From: Cannabis sativa
Taxonomy: Eukaryota; Streptophyta; Magnoliopsida; Rosales; Cannabaceae
Direction of reading: 5' to 3'
Assembly: GCF_029168945.1 (NCBI RefSeq)
Contig: NC_083602.1
Coordinates: 25,097,323 to 25,161,322 of the forward strand
Length of the DNA: 64,000 nucleotides
In this document: positions 22,877 to 35,101 of the stretch, piece by piece
How positions within the stretch are numbered: position 1 is the stretch's first letter
Layout of the letters: the number at the start of each line of letters is the position of its first letter
The notes under the pieces: model-generated
Told to the model about the DNA's origin: nothing
Seen by the model: the letters and a program-made list of their open reading frames with translations, nothing else
The model's database searches: none
Program-made: the position numbers and the translations under genes

Positions 22877-25800
22877 ATGAGTCTCATCAGCTGGAATGCC
22901 CGAGGGTTAGGGAGTCCTCGTGCATTCCGAAACTTCCCCCTCCTTTTGAAGCAGCACCAACCCATTCTCTATTTTGTTATAGAAACCAAACTTCAACCTA
23001 GTGAAGGTGACAATCTTAGGATTAGATTGGCTTTTGAGAATGTCTTTGAAGTTCCTAGAGTTGGTTTAGGGGGAGGTCTTTTGTTATTATGGAATAACGT
23101 TATCACTGTTAATATTTCAACTTCCTCTATTAATCATATAGACTGTATAATTACTTTTGCTAATGATATGAAATGGCATCTTACTTGTTATTATGGCTCT
23201 CCTTATCCCATTCATAAGCATGATACTTGGCTTTTACTTAGTAGAATCTTTGATGTTGCCCCCTCTATACCTTGGATGGTTTTTGGTGATTTTAATGACT
23301 ATATATCTATAGATGATAAAAATACTCCATCCCAGCCCCCTGCCTATGCCATTACGCACTTCAACTCTTTTCTGCACAAATTCAACATGTTGTCGTTGCC
23401 ACCCATTGGACACAAATTCACTTGGAAGCATGGTCGTCTCTATGAGCGGTTAGATTGGTTCGTTGTCAATTCATATTGGAAAGACCTCTTCCCAAGTGCA
23501 TCCCTTTTTCACCTCCCTTTCCATGGACCTGATCATAGACCTCTTAAGTTAACCCTTCAAGAGGCTCACTTAAACCCATCGCGTTCAAATTGTTTTTTCT
23601 TTGAAAATCATTGGCTCACTGAGGAAAAATTCTATAATATTGTGAACTCCTCATCGAAAAATTCTGCTCCTGCTTATTCAACTGATAGCCTCCAAAATTT
23701 CCTGGACAAACAACAATCCTGTACTAATGATCTTGTCCATTGGTCTCAGCAATCTAACCCCCTCAAGAAACAAATCAAATCCCTTCAAATTGAAATTGAC
23801 AAAATCCATAGTGCCACGGTCACTGATGAGCACGATATTCAGTGTGTTAACTCTCTCCAAAAATCCTTTGATACTTTGCTTTATAAAGATGAAATATATT
23901 GGAAGCAGAGATCTAGGGTGGCTTGGCTCAAAGCTGGTGATAAAAATACCAAGTATTTTCATCATAAAGCCACTACCAGGAATAAAAACAATCTCATTCG
24001 GTCCATCACTCTGGAGGATGGATCTGTGGTCAACATGCTTGTTGATATTGAAGCGTAGTTTGTTAGTTTCTATTCCTCCCTGCTTACCTCCTAGGGAAGA
24101 GATAATGATGCGATAAACATTGTTCTTTCGGGTGTTTCCAACACCCTTGCCCCGGATCAGGTTTTACTACTGGATAAACCATACTCTGAGGATGAAATCA
24201 AGAATGCGCTTTTCTCTCTTTCAGGTGACAAAGCCCCTGGTTCTGATGGGTTCAATGTTTTCTTTTATCAAAAGAATTGGTCCACTCTCGGAACTGAGTT
24301 CACCTCTGCCATTCTGGCCATTCTTAATCATGATTCAAACATATCTCTCATCAATGAGTCTGTCATTGTCCTTATCCCTAAAAAGAAAAATGCGTGCAAA
24401 GTCCGAGATTTCTAACCCATCAGTCTCTGCTCTACCATGTACAAAGTGGTTGCAAAAGTCCTAGCTAATAAGATCAAACCTGTTCTTGACTCTCTCATTT
24501 CTAAAAATCAAAGTGCTTTCTTGTCTGACCGTTTAATTTTTGATAACATCTTCCTTGCCAATGAAGTGGTTAATGCCATCACTAATAAAAAGCGAGGTCG
24601 TATAGGTTGGGCCGGTCTTAAGTTAGACATGGAAAAAGCCTTTGATAGAGTGGAATGGAGTTTTCTCGATGCTATTCTTAGATGTGTTGGTTTTCCAAAT
24701 CATTTTGTTAATCTCATCCTTAGATGTATTTCTTCAGTCACTTTTAGACTCTTGATCAATGGTAAACTTTCTGAAAGCTTTCCCTCCTCCAAAGGCATTA
24801 GACAGGGTGATCCTTTATCCCCCTACCTTTTTTTGATGATCGCTGAAGGTCTCTCAGCTGCTATCTGCGTCTATGAGGAACAAAGAATGTTTACTGGTTT
24901 TGCCATTTGTAGAAATGCTCCTGTTGTTTCCCACATTCTCTTTGCGGATGACAGCCTCCTTTTCACTACTGTTAACGACACCTCTTGCAGGGCCATCCAA
25001 GACATCCTTTCCATCCACAATCGTGCCACTGGCCAAAAGGTCAATTTTGCCAAATCCTCTATCCTTTTCTCACCCAATACTAGCCCTATGGACAAAACAA
25101 ACTTCTGCAATAAGTTGAGACTCAGTAATGAATGCTTCATCAGTAAATACCTTGGGGTCCCTCACTGCTCTGGCAGAATTGACCATTCTATGTTTCATTA
25201 CTTAGTCCAAAATGTCTCTTCCAAAATGAGTGTGTGGAACTCTAAATATTTTTCTAGAGCGGGAAAAGAAACTCTCATAAAAGCAGTGGTCCAAGCGGTT
25301 TCGTCTTATGCCATGTCCTGTTTCAAACTTCCCCTCCGCACAACTAAGCAGTTGCAAAGCCTCATTGCCAATTTCTGGTGGGGATCCTCAAACCACAAGA
25401 AAAAATTACATTGGAAAAACTGGAACAGTCTTTGTGTCTCTAAATTTGCTAGGGGTCTTGGTTTCCGTTCTATCACATTACAAAATTAAGCGTTACTAGC
25501 CAAACAAGCCTGGAGAGTCTGGTCCAACCCTTCTTCCCTTCTTTCCTCCCTTCTCAAAGCCAAATACTTTAAACGGAATAACTTCCTCTTTGCCCATGTT
25601 GGTCACAATCCCTCTAATACCAGGAAAAGTCTTCTTTGGGGGAAGAGACATTCTTCTCAAAGGCCTTATCTGGAGAGTTGGAAAAGGTACAACCATCCCT
25701 ATCACTGACAACCGATGGGCCCCTGGACTTCATAGCCAAATCTTTATGAACATAGACCATCTTAGTGACAAAATTGTCTCCTTCTTCATTGACACGGATC

Positions 25801-28800
25801 ATACTTGGAATTGTAATAGACTTAAGCTTTACCTTCCTGACTACCAAGTAGATTCTATTCTCCAAGTTTCCATTGATCCAACTAGAGAGGATAGTCTTAT
25901 TTGGGGCCACCATAATTCAGGTTTGTTTACTGTCAACTCGGCTTACCACCTTGCACACTCTCTTACCCTAACTCACTTCCCCTCTACTTTGAATTAGGCT
26001 AGCTTAACTTCATGGTGGAAGAATTTATGGTCCTCAAATGTTCCCCCTAAAATAAAACACTTTATTTGGAAAGCCTTCCACCATATTCTCCCTTGTGCTT
26101 ATAATCTCTTTAAAAAAAAGTATCCCTTCACCCCTTTGTTTTGGTTGCAAATCTTATGAGGAAACTGTCTCCCATGCCTTCTTAGACTGTCCCCGAGCCA
26201 AGGAATCGTGGGAGAGAACTTCTTTCAAACAGTTTTACAAACAAAATAAGCAGTGTGACATTAGAGAATTTTTTCTTCGGTGTTATAATTTTTTAACAAA
26301 GCAGGATTTCAGTACTTTTGTGTGTGTTATTTGGCTTATATGGACAAAAATAAATGAACTGCTTTTCCAGAAAAAAACCACACTGTGTTCATGATTTTGA
26401 GACCTATCCTAACACTTATTTGCAGGAATATTTAATGGCTCAACATTGTCAATGTCTTGTTTTATCAACAACAGGAAAACCAAATCCTCAAGTTTCTATT
26501 GTAGCTGACAGTGACCCTACCAACATTTCTCCCCAGCTAGCTGTAGGTGAATACAGCCTAAATGTGGATACGACCTTAGATTTAAAAAGCAATCGTACTG
26601 GTTTGGGTGCTGTCATCCGAGTTTGGAATGGAGAACTGGTGGCTACTTTCTCTTCTCCACGAATGTGCGCTCACTCAGCCACCCTTGCTGAAGCACAAGC
26701 TCTTCTTCCTGGCCTCACTTGGTGTAAGTTAATAGATATCCCTCTAAAGTGCATTGCATCGAACTGCCTTCAGCTATTCAAGAAAGTGAATAACTTCAAA
26801 GAGGACCGGTCAGCACTTTCGGGAATTATCACTGGTATCATCAATTCCTTATCTGCTTTTCCTAGTGCCTCCCTTAATCATGTTTCAAGAGTGCTAAACA
26901 CATTGGCACACAATGAAGCGAGGGATGCTCTACGCTATGATAGGGATGTTGGAATTTATTTTACCAGGATCTTAGATCTACTCACAAGTATGTTGTTTAA
27001 ACACCCTAAATATGAACTTTCTAAAACGATAAATTAAACACATATAAAGTTAAGAAAACCTTACATTGATGCAGCGGAATTAATATCTCCTTCCGCTCAG
27101 ATCTCTAACCCTTGTATCCTTTCTGTAGCAGAGTATAATCAAGATCTGAGCCCGAATGTCCTTCTTCTTCAAGTTTGATCCTTCACAGTCTTCCAATCTA
27201 TGATTGAGTTACTGCTTGCTGTGTGTGGGCACTTACTCTTTCACTAGGGTCACGAAATTGATGAAGGGAAAAGAGAAGAGGGTTTCGGCCAGGTATTGAA
27301 ACTAGGGAAGGCTCAGTTTTTCTGAAGAGAGAAATTTCTGTCAGAAAAGGTTTGTGAAAACTTATGTTTTGACTGAGCCATCGTTTTCTATTTATAGGCA
27401 ACTACTATGTTTAGGTTAGGAATTATTTGACATTAAAATAATGAAAAAATTAATTTGAAACTCCTCAATTAGTGGCCGGCCAAGGTGTAGCAGTGGGCCC
27501 CACTTGATTTTGCAGTTTTATCAAATTTTATTTCTATTTTTTCAAAAACGCCAATTTTCCAATTCTAACCTTTTAAATGCCAAAACTAATTATTTAATAA
27601 CTAAAATAGATTATTAAATAATATTGTCATTTAATTTAATTATTAATTAGACATATAAAGTCTATTAATAAATAAATAAACCTAGAATCTCTTTTCTTTA
27701 CAATTTCACCCCTGCTTAGTGAAAATTCATAAAATTAGACACAGTCTAACTTTAGAATTATAATTGATCAATCACGAATCAATTAATGAGTCTTACAAGC
27801 AGAATGTTCTCAACTAGAATGGGGACCATGGATCTATATGCTGAGCTTCCAATAAGTGAACCAAATTTACCAAGTAAATTCTTACTTATTAATTCTTCGT
27901 TGAATCCACTCTTAGAACTTAAAATTGCACTCTCAGACTTATATAGAGCATATTATATGTTTCACGATATCAATATGCTATCTCATTTAACCATTGTTAT
28001 AATCTTATTGTGATTTAAAGATCCTCTATATAGATGATCTACATCGAGATGAGATTTCTTTACCGTTCTCACCCCTCAATGTATTTTGCCCCTTAAAACA
28101 CTTAGCTACCTGTCAATGGTGTTTAGTGATCTAATGATTAGTCAGTTAAATAAGAGCTCATCCATTTACTTTTATTTGCTAAGCTCGAAGGGAATCATCA
28201 CTTGACTTCTATACACCAGTAGAAGCTATAGATTCCATATTTATGTTCAGCACTCCCACTCAATCATACTATCATGTTCCCAAAACATACGTATCACCCT
28301 GACCTAAAAGTAGGCTTAACTAATAAATCAAAGAACATGAATAACACTCCTGAGTTAAGCCTAAGCATATCAGGATTTAGATTCTTTTAATCTTAAGATC
28401 AACTACTGATATTGACTTGGAAAGATACATATAACGGTAAGTTTGTAATATCTTAACTTAGTTGCAATATCGGTCCAGTCCAATGTATACTCCATACATT
28501 CGAAACTAGTATACTTTACTAATGTCCTGGAAAGAACATAACACTTACTCCAAGTGTAAGTACATATCATCGCTGATTATCACATTAGTGTAAATCCAAT
28601 AACACTGATGAAACAGGGACCAAGTCTTTTGATTCATATGATCACAATCACATTCCACTGTGTTGACGATACTGTAATTATGAATAAACATATGATCTTG
28701 AGTTAACTGATTCTGTGTAAAAGTAATAAACATATTAAACCATTAGCATGTAAAATTCATGCAAACATCAATCACTTCAAATTTTTTATATTGATAACTA

Positions 28801-28866
28801 ATCAGATTGTAAAGAGTTTTATTTAGGGCATAAAACCCAACAAGGGATTGTATAAAGAGAGTTTGA
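22877..28866 (+). pseudogene. LINE ORF2 (endonuclease-RT-RNase H), disrupted
   Basis: Opens MSLISWNARGLGS, the start of an APE-type endonuclease, with GDFN and the catalytic GPDHRPL motif (near 23529) visible. The RT region from about 24437 has LDMEKAFDRVEW, the SKGIRQGDPLSPYLF motif and FADDSL. A zinc-finger region with HAFLDCP (near 26170) and an RNase H domain (about 26540-26946) follow. Stops or shifts occur near 24056, 24090-24120, 24414, 25487, 25995 and 26390. Solo LTR D3 interrupts the last codons; the frame would have closed at 28864-28866. Target-primed reverse transcription is the family role. Confidence 0.88.
26947..28842 (-). repeat. D3: solo LTR (family D), minus orientation
   Basis: 1896 bp from TGTTGGAATTTATTTTACC to AAACCCAACA, the reverse complement of D1. 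Perfect 5-bp duplications AGGGA at 26942-26946 and 28843-28847. The TATA complement (CTATTTATAGG) is near 27388. No internal element sequence, so it is a solo LTR. It sits at the end of LINE ORF2. Confidence 0.92.
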
Positions 28867-28953
28867 TGACTCTCTTGTTTTCAAGATTGTAATTGTATCT
28901 TAGTCCATCCCTTCTTGATGGTTGTTGCAACAATTACATCTTCAAAAAAAAAC

Positions 28954-29169
28954 AATTATACGAAAATTGATAATAATATGCATATTTGGTAAATTAATAA
29001 TTAAAATAATAAACTTATAAAATTACAGATCAAAATAGCAAAAACCAGTAAAGATAGAGTGTAGTACAAAATTATATCTATATTTTTTATTAGCTCAATA
29101 AAAATCCCATAATATCTTGTGATTAAATTGGTACGAAAATAATTGAGAAATAATGGAACTCCATTGGAA
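28954..29169 (+). promoter_or_regulatory. Upstream region of the DUF2358 gene
   Basis: The 216 bp between the LINE tail and the ATG are AT-rich. No confident TATA box or motif was identified. The LINE may have displaced distal promoter sequence. Confidence 0.3.
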
Positions 29170-32044
29170 ATGGCGGCATTCTTATTCACTCCACAAGCTT
29201 CTCTATTTCCGCTTCCAACCATTCAATTCAGGCTTAGGCGCCCCAGTCCCCGGGTAATGTATACACTATTACACAATCTTCTGCTCTCTATTTTCATCAT
29301 CACCTTCTTCTTCTTTCTAATCTCGTTGGTAATGGCAGTCAATTGGTGTGATTAAGCACAGCACCCGGTGTTTCTCAAGTGACCCAGATAACAATACTGG
29401 TAAATCCTACAAGACTCAGACTGAGACCCCTCAAGTTTTGAAAATTGTGGTCAGTGGAATCACCGAGCTTCTCAGGCTCCTCTCTTTTTCCCAACAGTCT
29501 TCTAGGTACTTTTCCTGTCTTTACCTACACACTTTTTCTGATTGGTTCTTGAGAAAATGCAAGGAAAAAGAACAAAACTTTGGAGATGGGATCCAAGATT
29601 AGTTCCAAATTATCTTTATTCATTTTTTTTTTTAAAAAAAGTTACAATACAAACATAACGTTTATCTATGCCTTTTTAACCACAGAATGAACGAGAAACA
29701 AATAGATGAGTTTTCAGCTTCAAGTGTTGATGATGTACTCACCATACTCCAATCTGATTATCAGAATGCTTATTTCGTTACAGGTACAATTTTTAATTAT
29801 ATATAAACATATAATTTTTTCTTTTATTAGTTGTTTTATATTTTTAAGTTTCATAGGGATTTTTTCTTCTGCAATTTATGCTGAGGACTGTATCTTTGAA
29901 GATCCAACTATCAGATTTCGTGGTAAGAAAAGTTCATTTTGACTTTATTAACATTAGCATCACATAAATATGAGTAATAAAAACTTGCCAATCAATTGAT
30001 TCTGAATTGTCTTCGGTGGCTTTCTCTCCAGGTAAGGAGTTGTATTCCCGCAACTTGAAATTGCTTGTTCCTTTCTTTGACTCTCCATCTATTGGATTGG
30101 AAAACATTGAGAAGGTAGTCAGTCACTCCTTTTAGGTTGCACTTGCTTATCATATTACTAATTGGTATAGTTTTGATATTCTTGCCATAATACAACCAGA
30201 AAGAAATCAAGCTAGTGATCTTAATTTGTTAAATCTTAGTGCATCAGACACTGAAACAATGTGCTGCTTCACATAGAAAAGACAAGACAATCAGACTCTT
30301 CCCATGTTTCAATTTCCTTAATTTGCACCATTCCCTTAAATCAAATGTAGAGTTTGGCATAGAAATAATCTTTTAAGGAAAAAGTCCATCTGGGTAGTTG
30401 ATGCTGTCAACTCACCTCCTGCTATTGATGCTCAAGCACTCATTTTGCTCTTTTGGCACTTCCAAACTCTGCTCACTCTACTGACCAATTGAGCTATTTA
30501 TAGTCCATACTGATGTTGTGCCACAGTCCAAGGTAAGTGTGATGTTCATCAGCCTTAGGACACGTAGAGATACGGTATCAAAGTAGCAGGCCACTTCAAG
30601 TCCTTAGGGGACTTAACCAAATCTGGTGCATGACCGAGCAACAACATGATCTCACTGTGGCTGCTCTAAGGCTTCTGCGCCAGCATGGCTGCACGACCAA
30701 ACTAACAAATTTCAAGACATTATAGTAGCAGATTGTTGTTAATTTGCTGTAATGCTAATCACTGCAGGATCTCTCCTCCGAAACAACATTTGTGGTAGCA
30801 AAGTGGAAATTAAGGTACTTGTTACTTGGTCTATTTTCATTTTTACTTTTAACTTACACATAACAATAAGTTTGAATGCAGCATATTATAGAATAGAGGC
30901 ATATGATTTATTATTATTAATTTATATAGAATAGAAGGCTTTTCTGTGTGTCCTAATCCATTTCTGCCAATCAAATGAAAATGCTATTGAGTCTGCCACT
31001 GCAGACTCTAGTCTCTACTATAGAACGTTGTACTTGTGCCTTCAATATAGCTACAGCCTACAATCTAACTTATCTGCTATGCAGGACCTACCTGAAGCTT
31101 CCATGGAGGCCTCTTATTAGCATCAACGGAAGTACGGTCTATGAATTAGACGGCGAATTTAAAGTACATTTTCATAAACTGTTTTTCTGTTATACAATGT
31201 TACTGTATTGATCATTAATATTTGGGTAAATTGCGGCATAAATACCTAGGAGGCGTTTGGTTGGGAGGAATGAAAATATAAGAATGAGAATGGGAATGGG
31301 AATAGGGATAGGAATGGAATGGAATAATATTTAAAATGCATAAAAAAATTGATAAAAAAATCATTAAATTTCTTTTCTTGTTACATTGGAATGGTCATTC
31401 TTTTCTTTTTAAAATGGAATAGCTATTCCACCAAAATGGTGGAAAGAGCATTCTATTGGAATGCTATTCCAATACTTTAAAATGTAACCAAACAAAGGAA
31501 TGGAATAAAAATTGTTTCCTTTCTATTCCATTCCATTTCATTACCTCCAAAAAAAAAAAATCAGTTATCATAACAATTTTCATATGATATTGGTACTTCA
31601 ATTCGATAATCATGTTTCATATACTGTATTGGTTCACTTAGCTATGGTAATTTAGTATTGCATCTCTCTCTTTTTTTTTTTTTAAACAAATAGTATTTAG
31701 TTTTTGATATTAAGAATATTAAATTTTAAAATAAAATAAATAAATGTAATGCATTTGAGCTCTCCACGTGTTATTTATGATAAATTAACAGAAGTGGTAG
31801 TAATGGTGTAAGAGAATTGTAACATTAGGTATTTTTTCCTCCAAAAATAGACATTAGGTATTTAAGTGTATAAAATTTGAAACATTAGGTATTTTGCCGC
31901 AATTTGCCCGTAATATTTTATCAGTGATTGCTTTATGATTCATTTACTTGACAGATTGTAAGGCATGCTGAGAGTTGGAGTGTTTCTGCACTTGAAGCAA
32001 TTGGCCAGATATTTACACCTACCACTGGACAGCCTGATGACTAA
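29170..32044 (+). CDS. DUF2358 (NTF2-like) protein, 8 exons, 237 aa
   Basis: Exons read with GT-AG borders: 29170-29253, 29339-29505, 29686-29783, 29857-29922, 30032-30114, 30768-30814, 31085-31163, 31955-32044; total 714 nt, in frame to TAA. Residues 1 to about 45 are Arg/Ser-rich and lack acidic residues, consistent with a plastid transit peptide. The domain from about residue 90 has VDDVLTILQSDY, the IYAEDCIFEDPTIRFRG core and TTFVVAKWKL, as in DUF2358 proteins, which adopt an NTF2/SnoaL-type fold. The biochemical role is unknown. From memory the Arabidopsis homologue At3g04890 lies beside DRT102, which supports the call. The ATG at 29170 was chosen because it opens the frame that splices cleanly; an upstream ATG at 29152 is in another frame. 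Intron 7 carries MITEs. Confidence 0.88.
30115..30767 (+). other. DUF2358 intron 5
   Basis: Large intron (653 bp). Its middle part (about 30370-30710) is richer in GC than neighbouring introns and looks like foreign repeat sequence, but no ends or duplications were recognised. Confidence 0.4.
31224..31910. mobile_element. MITE in DUF2358 intron 7, with a second element nested in it
   Basis: Terminal inverted repeats: GGGTAAATTGCGGCA then TAAATACCTA at the left, and the complement of AGGTATTTTGCCGC AATTTGCCCG at the right. Flanks are a perfect 8-bp TAATATTT (31216-31223 and 31911-31918). Just inside the left terminus a second repeat (about 31250-31550) begins GGCGTTTGGTTGGGAGG and ends near CATTACCTCC, full of GGAATGG/CCATTCC motifs and itself foldable. 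The whole lies within intron 7, so the coding sequence is untouched. Superfamily not certain. Confidence 0.75.
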
Positions 32045-34199
32045 CATAATTAATTTATTATTATTAATTATTGATCGTGATTAGTATAGTAACAAAAAAG
32101 TAAATATAACGCTTGCTTATATCTGATTTGTATGTTTCTGTGAAATATTTTACTATTTTTACATTATGGTTTATAAAGGTCGTTTTGTTGTTAATATAAT
32201 CATATATAATGATGTTATGTTTAGTTTTTTTGATTAGTTTAATATATTAAGCGGGTCCCTATAGCAACTTATAATTAACGTTGCGTTTGTTGGTGATGGT
32301 CTAAGGGCAACTACAGTGAGAATATGGGCAACGTTAATTTTTTATTATATTCCTTTTAAAAAAAAAGGGTTAATCAAAACTAGAGAATCAAACACAAGAA
32401 TTACCTACTTAAATCAAATGCTTATGTTATTGGGGATTGTTCAACTAACTTAACCTAAATACAATTCTTATCTTGTTGAAACCATGTTTTGTTTGAAGAT
32501 AGCTCAACTAACTTAAGCCATCTTCAGGGATGATTGGCTTTGTAAATGTAATCCATCACAATTTTCCTTCATGAAGTTCAGGAGTGCCATTTTTTATTTT
32601 CTTTCTTTTTTCATTATTAGGAAAGAGAAGCATACATTTGTAATCATTATAAAGAGCATAAACAAATCGGTAAAAGAGGACATTTATTTTTATTTTTGAC
32701 TTTAATGAGGAGCTGGCAAAATGGGTTTATGTGATAAAGGGTAAAGCTTTTATTGGAAAGACTAATGGAGCATATACATGTATGAATTGATAGTTTATAT
32801 ACTTTATATATGGATGGAGAATCCAATGAGGTAGGATTGGAGCAGTACTTACAACTGTGCGCGTGCATGGCTTTTCTGTTCTTATAATGTTTACCCTTTT
32901 TTGGGGTTTTGTTAGTACTTTCAAAGGTTTGGTATTAAGTCATTCATCTTGTGAGTGAAGTGGGGTCACATGAATCTAGAAGACTTTGAATTCGTATATA
33001 TTTATATGAAGAAGAATGACCTATATATAATTATATTTGAATGTTGATCCAAGTTCAGTTTGAGCATGTCTATTTTTGTATGGTTACGTTTGGTTTGGTT
33101 GTCTTTTTTTTCATTTTCTCTTTTAGTCTTTTTTCTAAACAAATTCAAATACAACCATTAGCTGTTGTCCAAACTCTCACCCAGGTTTCGCGAATGTTTC
33201 AAAGTCAATGTTACGTGCTTCATCCATTTCTAAATTCAAAAGCATATACTAGAATATACAATATATCCATGGATACAGTCAAATATTTTATCCAAACAGT
33301 ATATATTATTTATTTATTAAAATATTTTCTATTGAACTTTGACAATATACTACTGTAATTCCTACATTTAAATCTGAAAATGGCGTGTTTAAAAAGCTAT
33401 ATTATCAAAATTTTATTTTTTCTTTCTTAATTTAAACTTTTAAATCTCCATACATCAATTCTTTTACTAATTTAATTAAAGAGATTTTTTAATTTTTCTA
33501 TGTTTTATTTATAATTTTACAGCCTAAAATTTTTAGGGATTTTTTATTTTTACACTTTAAAACAATATTTTTTGCATTTTTACGAAATTCTACATAAAAA
33601 CTCATATCATAACTAGTGTTGCAACCTAAATTGCAACAAAAAATCGTATAGAAACTCCTATTGCAATTAGCGCTGCAACCACTTTAGAAATTCAAACCGT
33701 AAATTTGAAAAAAAAAAAAAGAAGTTAAAATATAGTATATGAGGTAATTTCCCAAATTTTTATTTACAAAAATATGATTTTAAAGTTTTAAAATTACAAC
33801 AATACGATTTTCTCAAAAACAACAAAAAACCAACCTTACAAAAACTATAAAACAACCAAAACAACGAGAAAACCAACATCGTGACAACTATAAATAAACT
33901 ATAAAACAACTAAAAAAGAATATCGAACAGTTTACTGAAATCCGTATTTTTATAAAGAAAAATGTTAAACCATAAAAATAAAAATTTATCTGTATTAACG
34001 TATTTTTGTATTTTTTTCTTCAATTTTTTGATTAAATATGTAAAAACTTCTTATTTAAATATTATATTTTTGAATATATACATAAATATTGTTTATATAA
34101 ACAAAAAGTAATTAATTAAACAAAATAAAAGAATAAATTGTTTGTTTTACATTTTTAGCTATTTTAGGGTACTTGTTAGAAATATTCAAAGTTTGATGT
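32045..34199. other. Intergenic AT-rich region
   Basis: 2.15 kb with no supported gene. It holds the DUF2358 3' UTR at the left. Around 33530-33970 are motifs seen in short plant repeats (TTGCAACCTAAATTGCAAC, and GTAATTTCCC near 33743), but no inverted termini or duplications were identified. Open frames here are short and AT-driven. Confidence 0.5.
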
Positions 34200-35063
34200 T
34201 GTTTACCGAGATCTTTAGAAGCCGATTAAGAAATAGATTAAGGTTAATGAAGAATAAATTAAAGATAATGCAACAAGAACTTTTACGTAGTTGGGGCGTT
34301 AATGATCCAGTCCACGAGTCAATATTATTAAGCTTGAAAAGCTAGAGAGTATTTTTACACGAGAATGTTCTTGCCAAACTTCAAGAACTCTAATCTTTAG
34401 CCCTTAAGTTGTGAAATAATTTTCGAACCCTTTACATGAGGGGGTAATGTTATATTTATAGGCTTGAGTCGGGTTTATGGGTAAAATTGAAATATGTTAA
34501 CTAAACCCACTAATGGAGCAAAATACAATTGATATTAACTTTGGGTTGGTTAGGTAAGAGTTATTTTACGAGATAACGGTCATCGTACGAGTGGGGACCC
34601 TTTTGATGGCGATAGGTTTCGTGCATAGCTAAAAGTGTACAATAATGTCAGAGAATATGGCGTTGGACAAAAAGACATGCTTTTTTTGATGGTGCACGCA
34701 CACCTTAGGTCTTATGTAGGGGACAAACCTCTGACATGGTGGGACCCTATGTCTGGAAGATGTCGCGTAGGATGGTTTTTAGAGGTTTCCAATTATCTCT
34801 TCATTTGCCCATTCTGGATTATCTCATGAAGGAATCTATATTCACTTAGATGGACCTTTCATCTTCTAGACAGATGGTCCTTCCAAGACCAAAATGGTCT
34901 GACTTTAACATGCCTATAATTTGGACTTGTGTCCGCATCCAAAGCTAGAGCAGTAACCCGACTTTGTTGTTAGTTAATCCATTAACTTAATTAAACCTAT
35001 GAAAAGGGCACGTCTTGGTTAATTTTAGGTCTTGGAAGTACACGTGTCATTAATCTAGAAACA
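34200..35063 (-). repeat. E 3' LTR
   Basis: 864 bp, TGTTTACCGAG at the left and CTAGAAACA at the right. The left 200 bp align with 39661-39855 (about 85 percent by eye). A purine-tract complement (TTTACCCCCAATCC) follows at about 35072-35085. Short frames inside it (for example 34635-34829) have no support. Confidence 0.7.
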
Positions 35064-35101
35064 TGGATAATATTTACCCCCAATCCTTAGGGGCTTGAGA
35101 A

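Larger units (their letters stand above)
19021..28953 (+). mobile_element. L1-type LINE, near full length, inactive
   Basis: Plant non-LTR element with ORF1 (RNA-binding, zinc knuckle), ORF2 (endonuclease, reverse transcriptase, zinc finger, RNase H) and a short A tail (28944-28952). Solo LTRs D2 and D3 are inserted in its 5' part and at the end of ORF2. The right end is clear. The left end is inferred from a 7-bp match ATTATAC (19014-19020 and 28955-28961) and could be wrong; everything from 21491 on is secure. Without D2 and D3 it would be about 6.1 kb, normal for plant L1. Several stops and frameshifts make it inactive. Confidence 0.8.

Noticed and set aside
34635..34829. 64-aa frame near 34.7 kb with DKPLTWWDP
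   Set aside because: Inside the E 3' LTR; short, and no further support.
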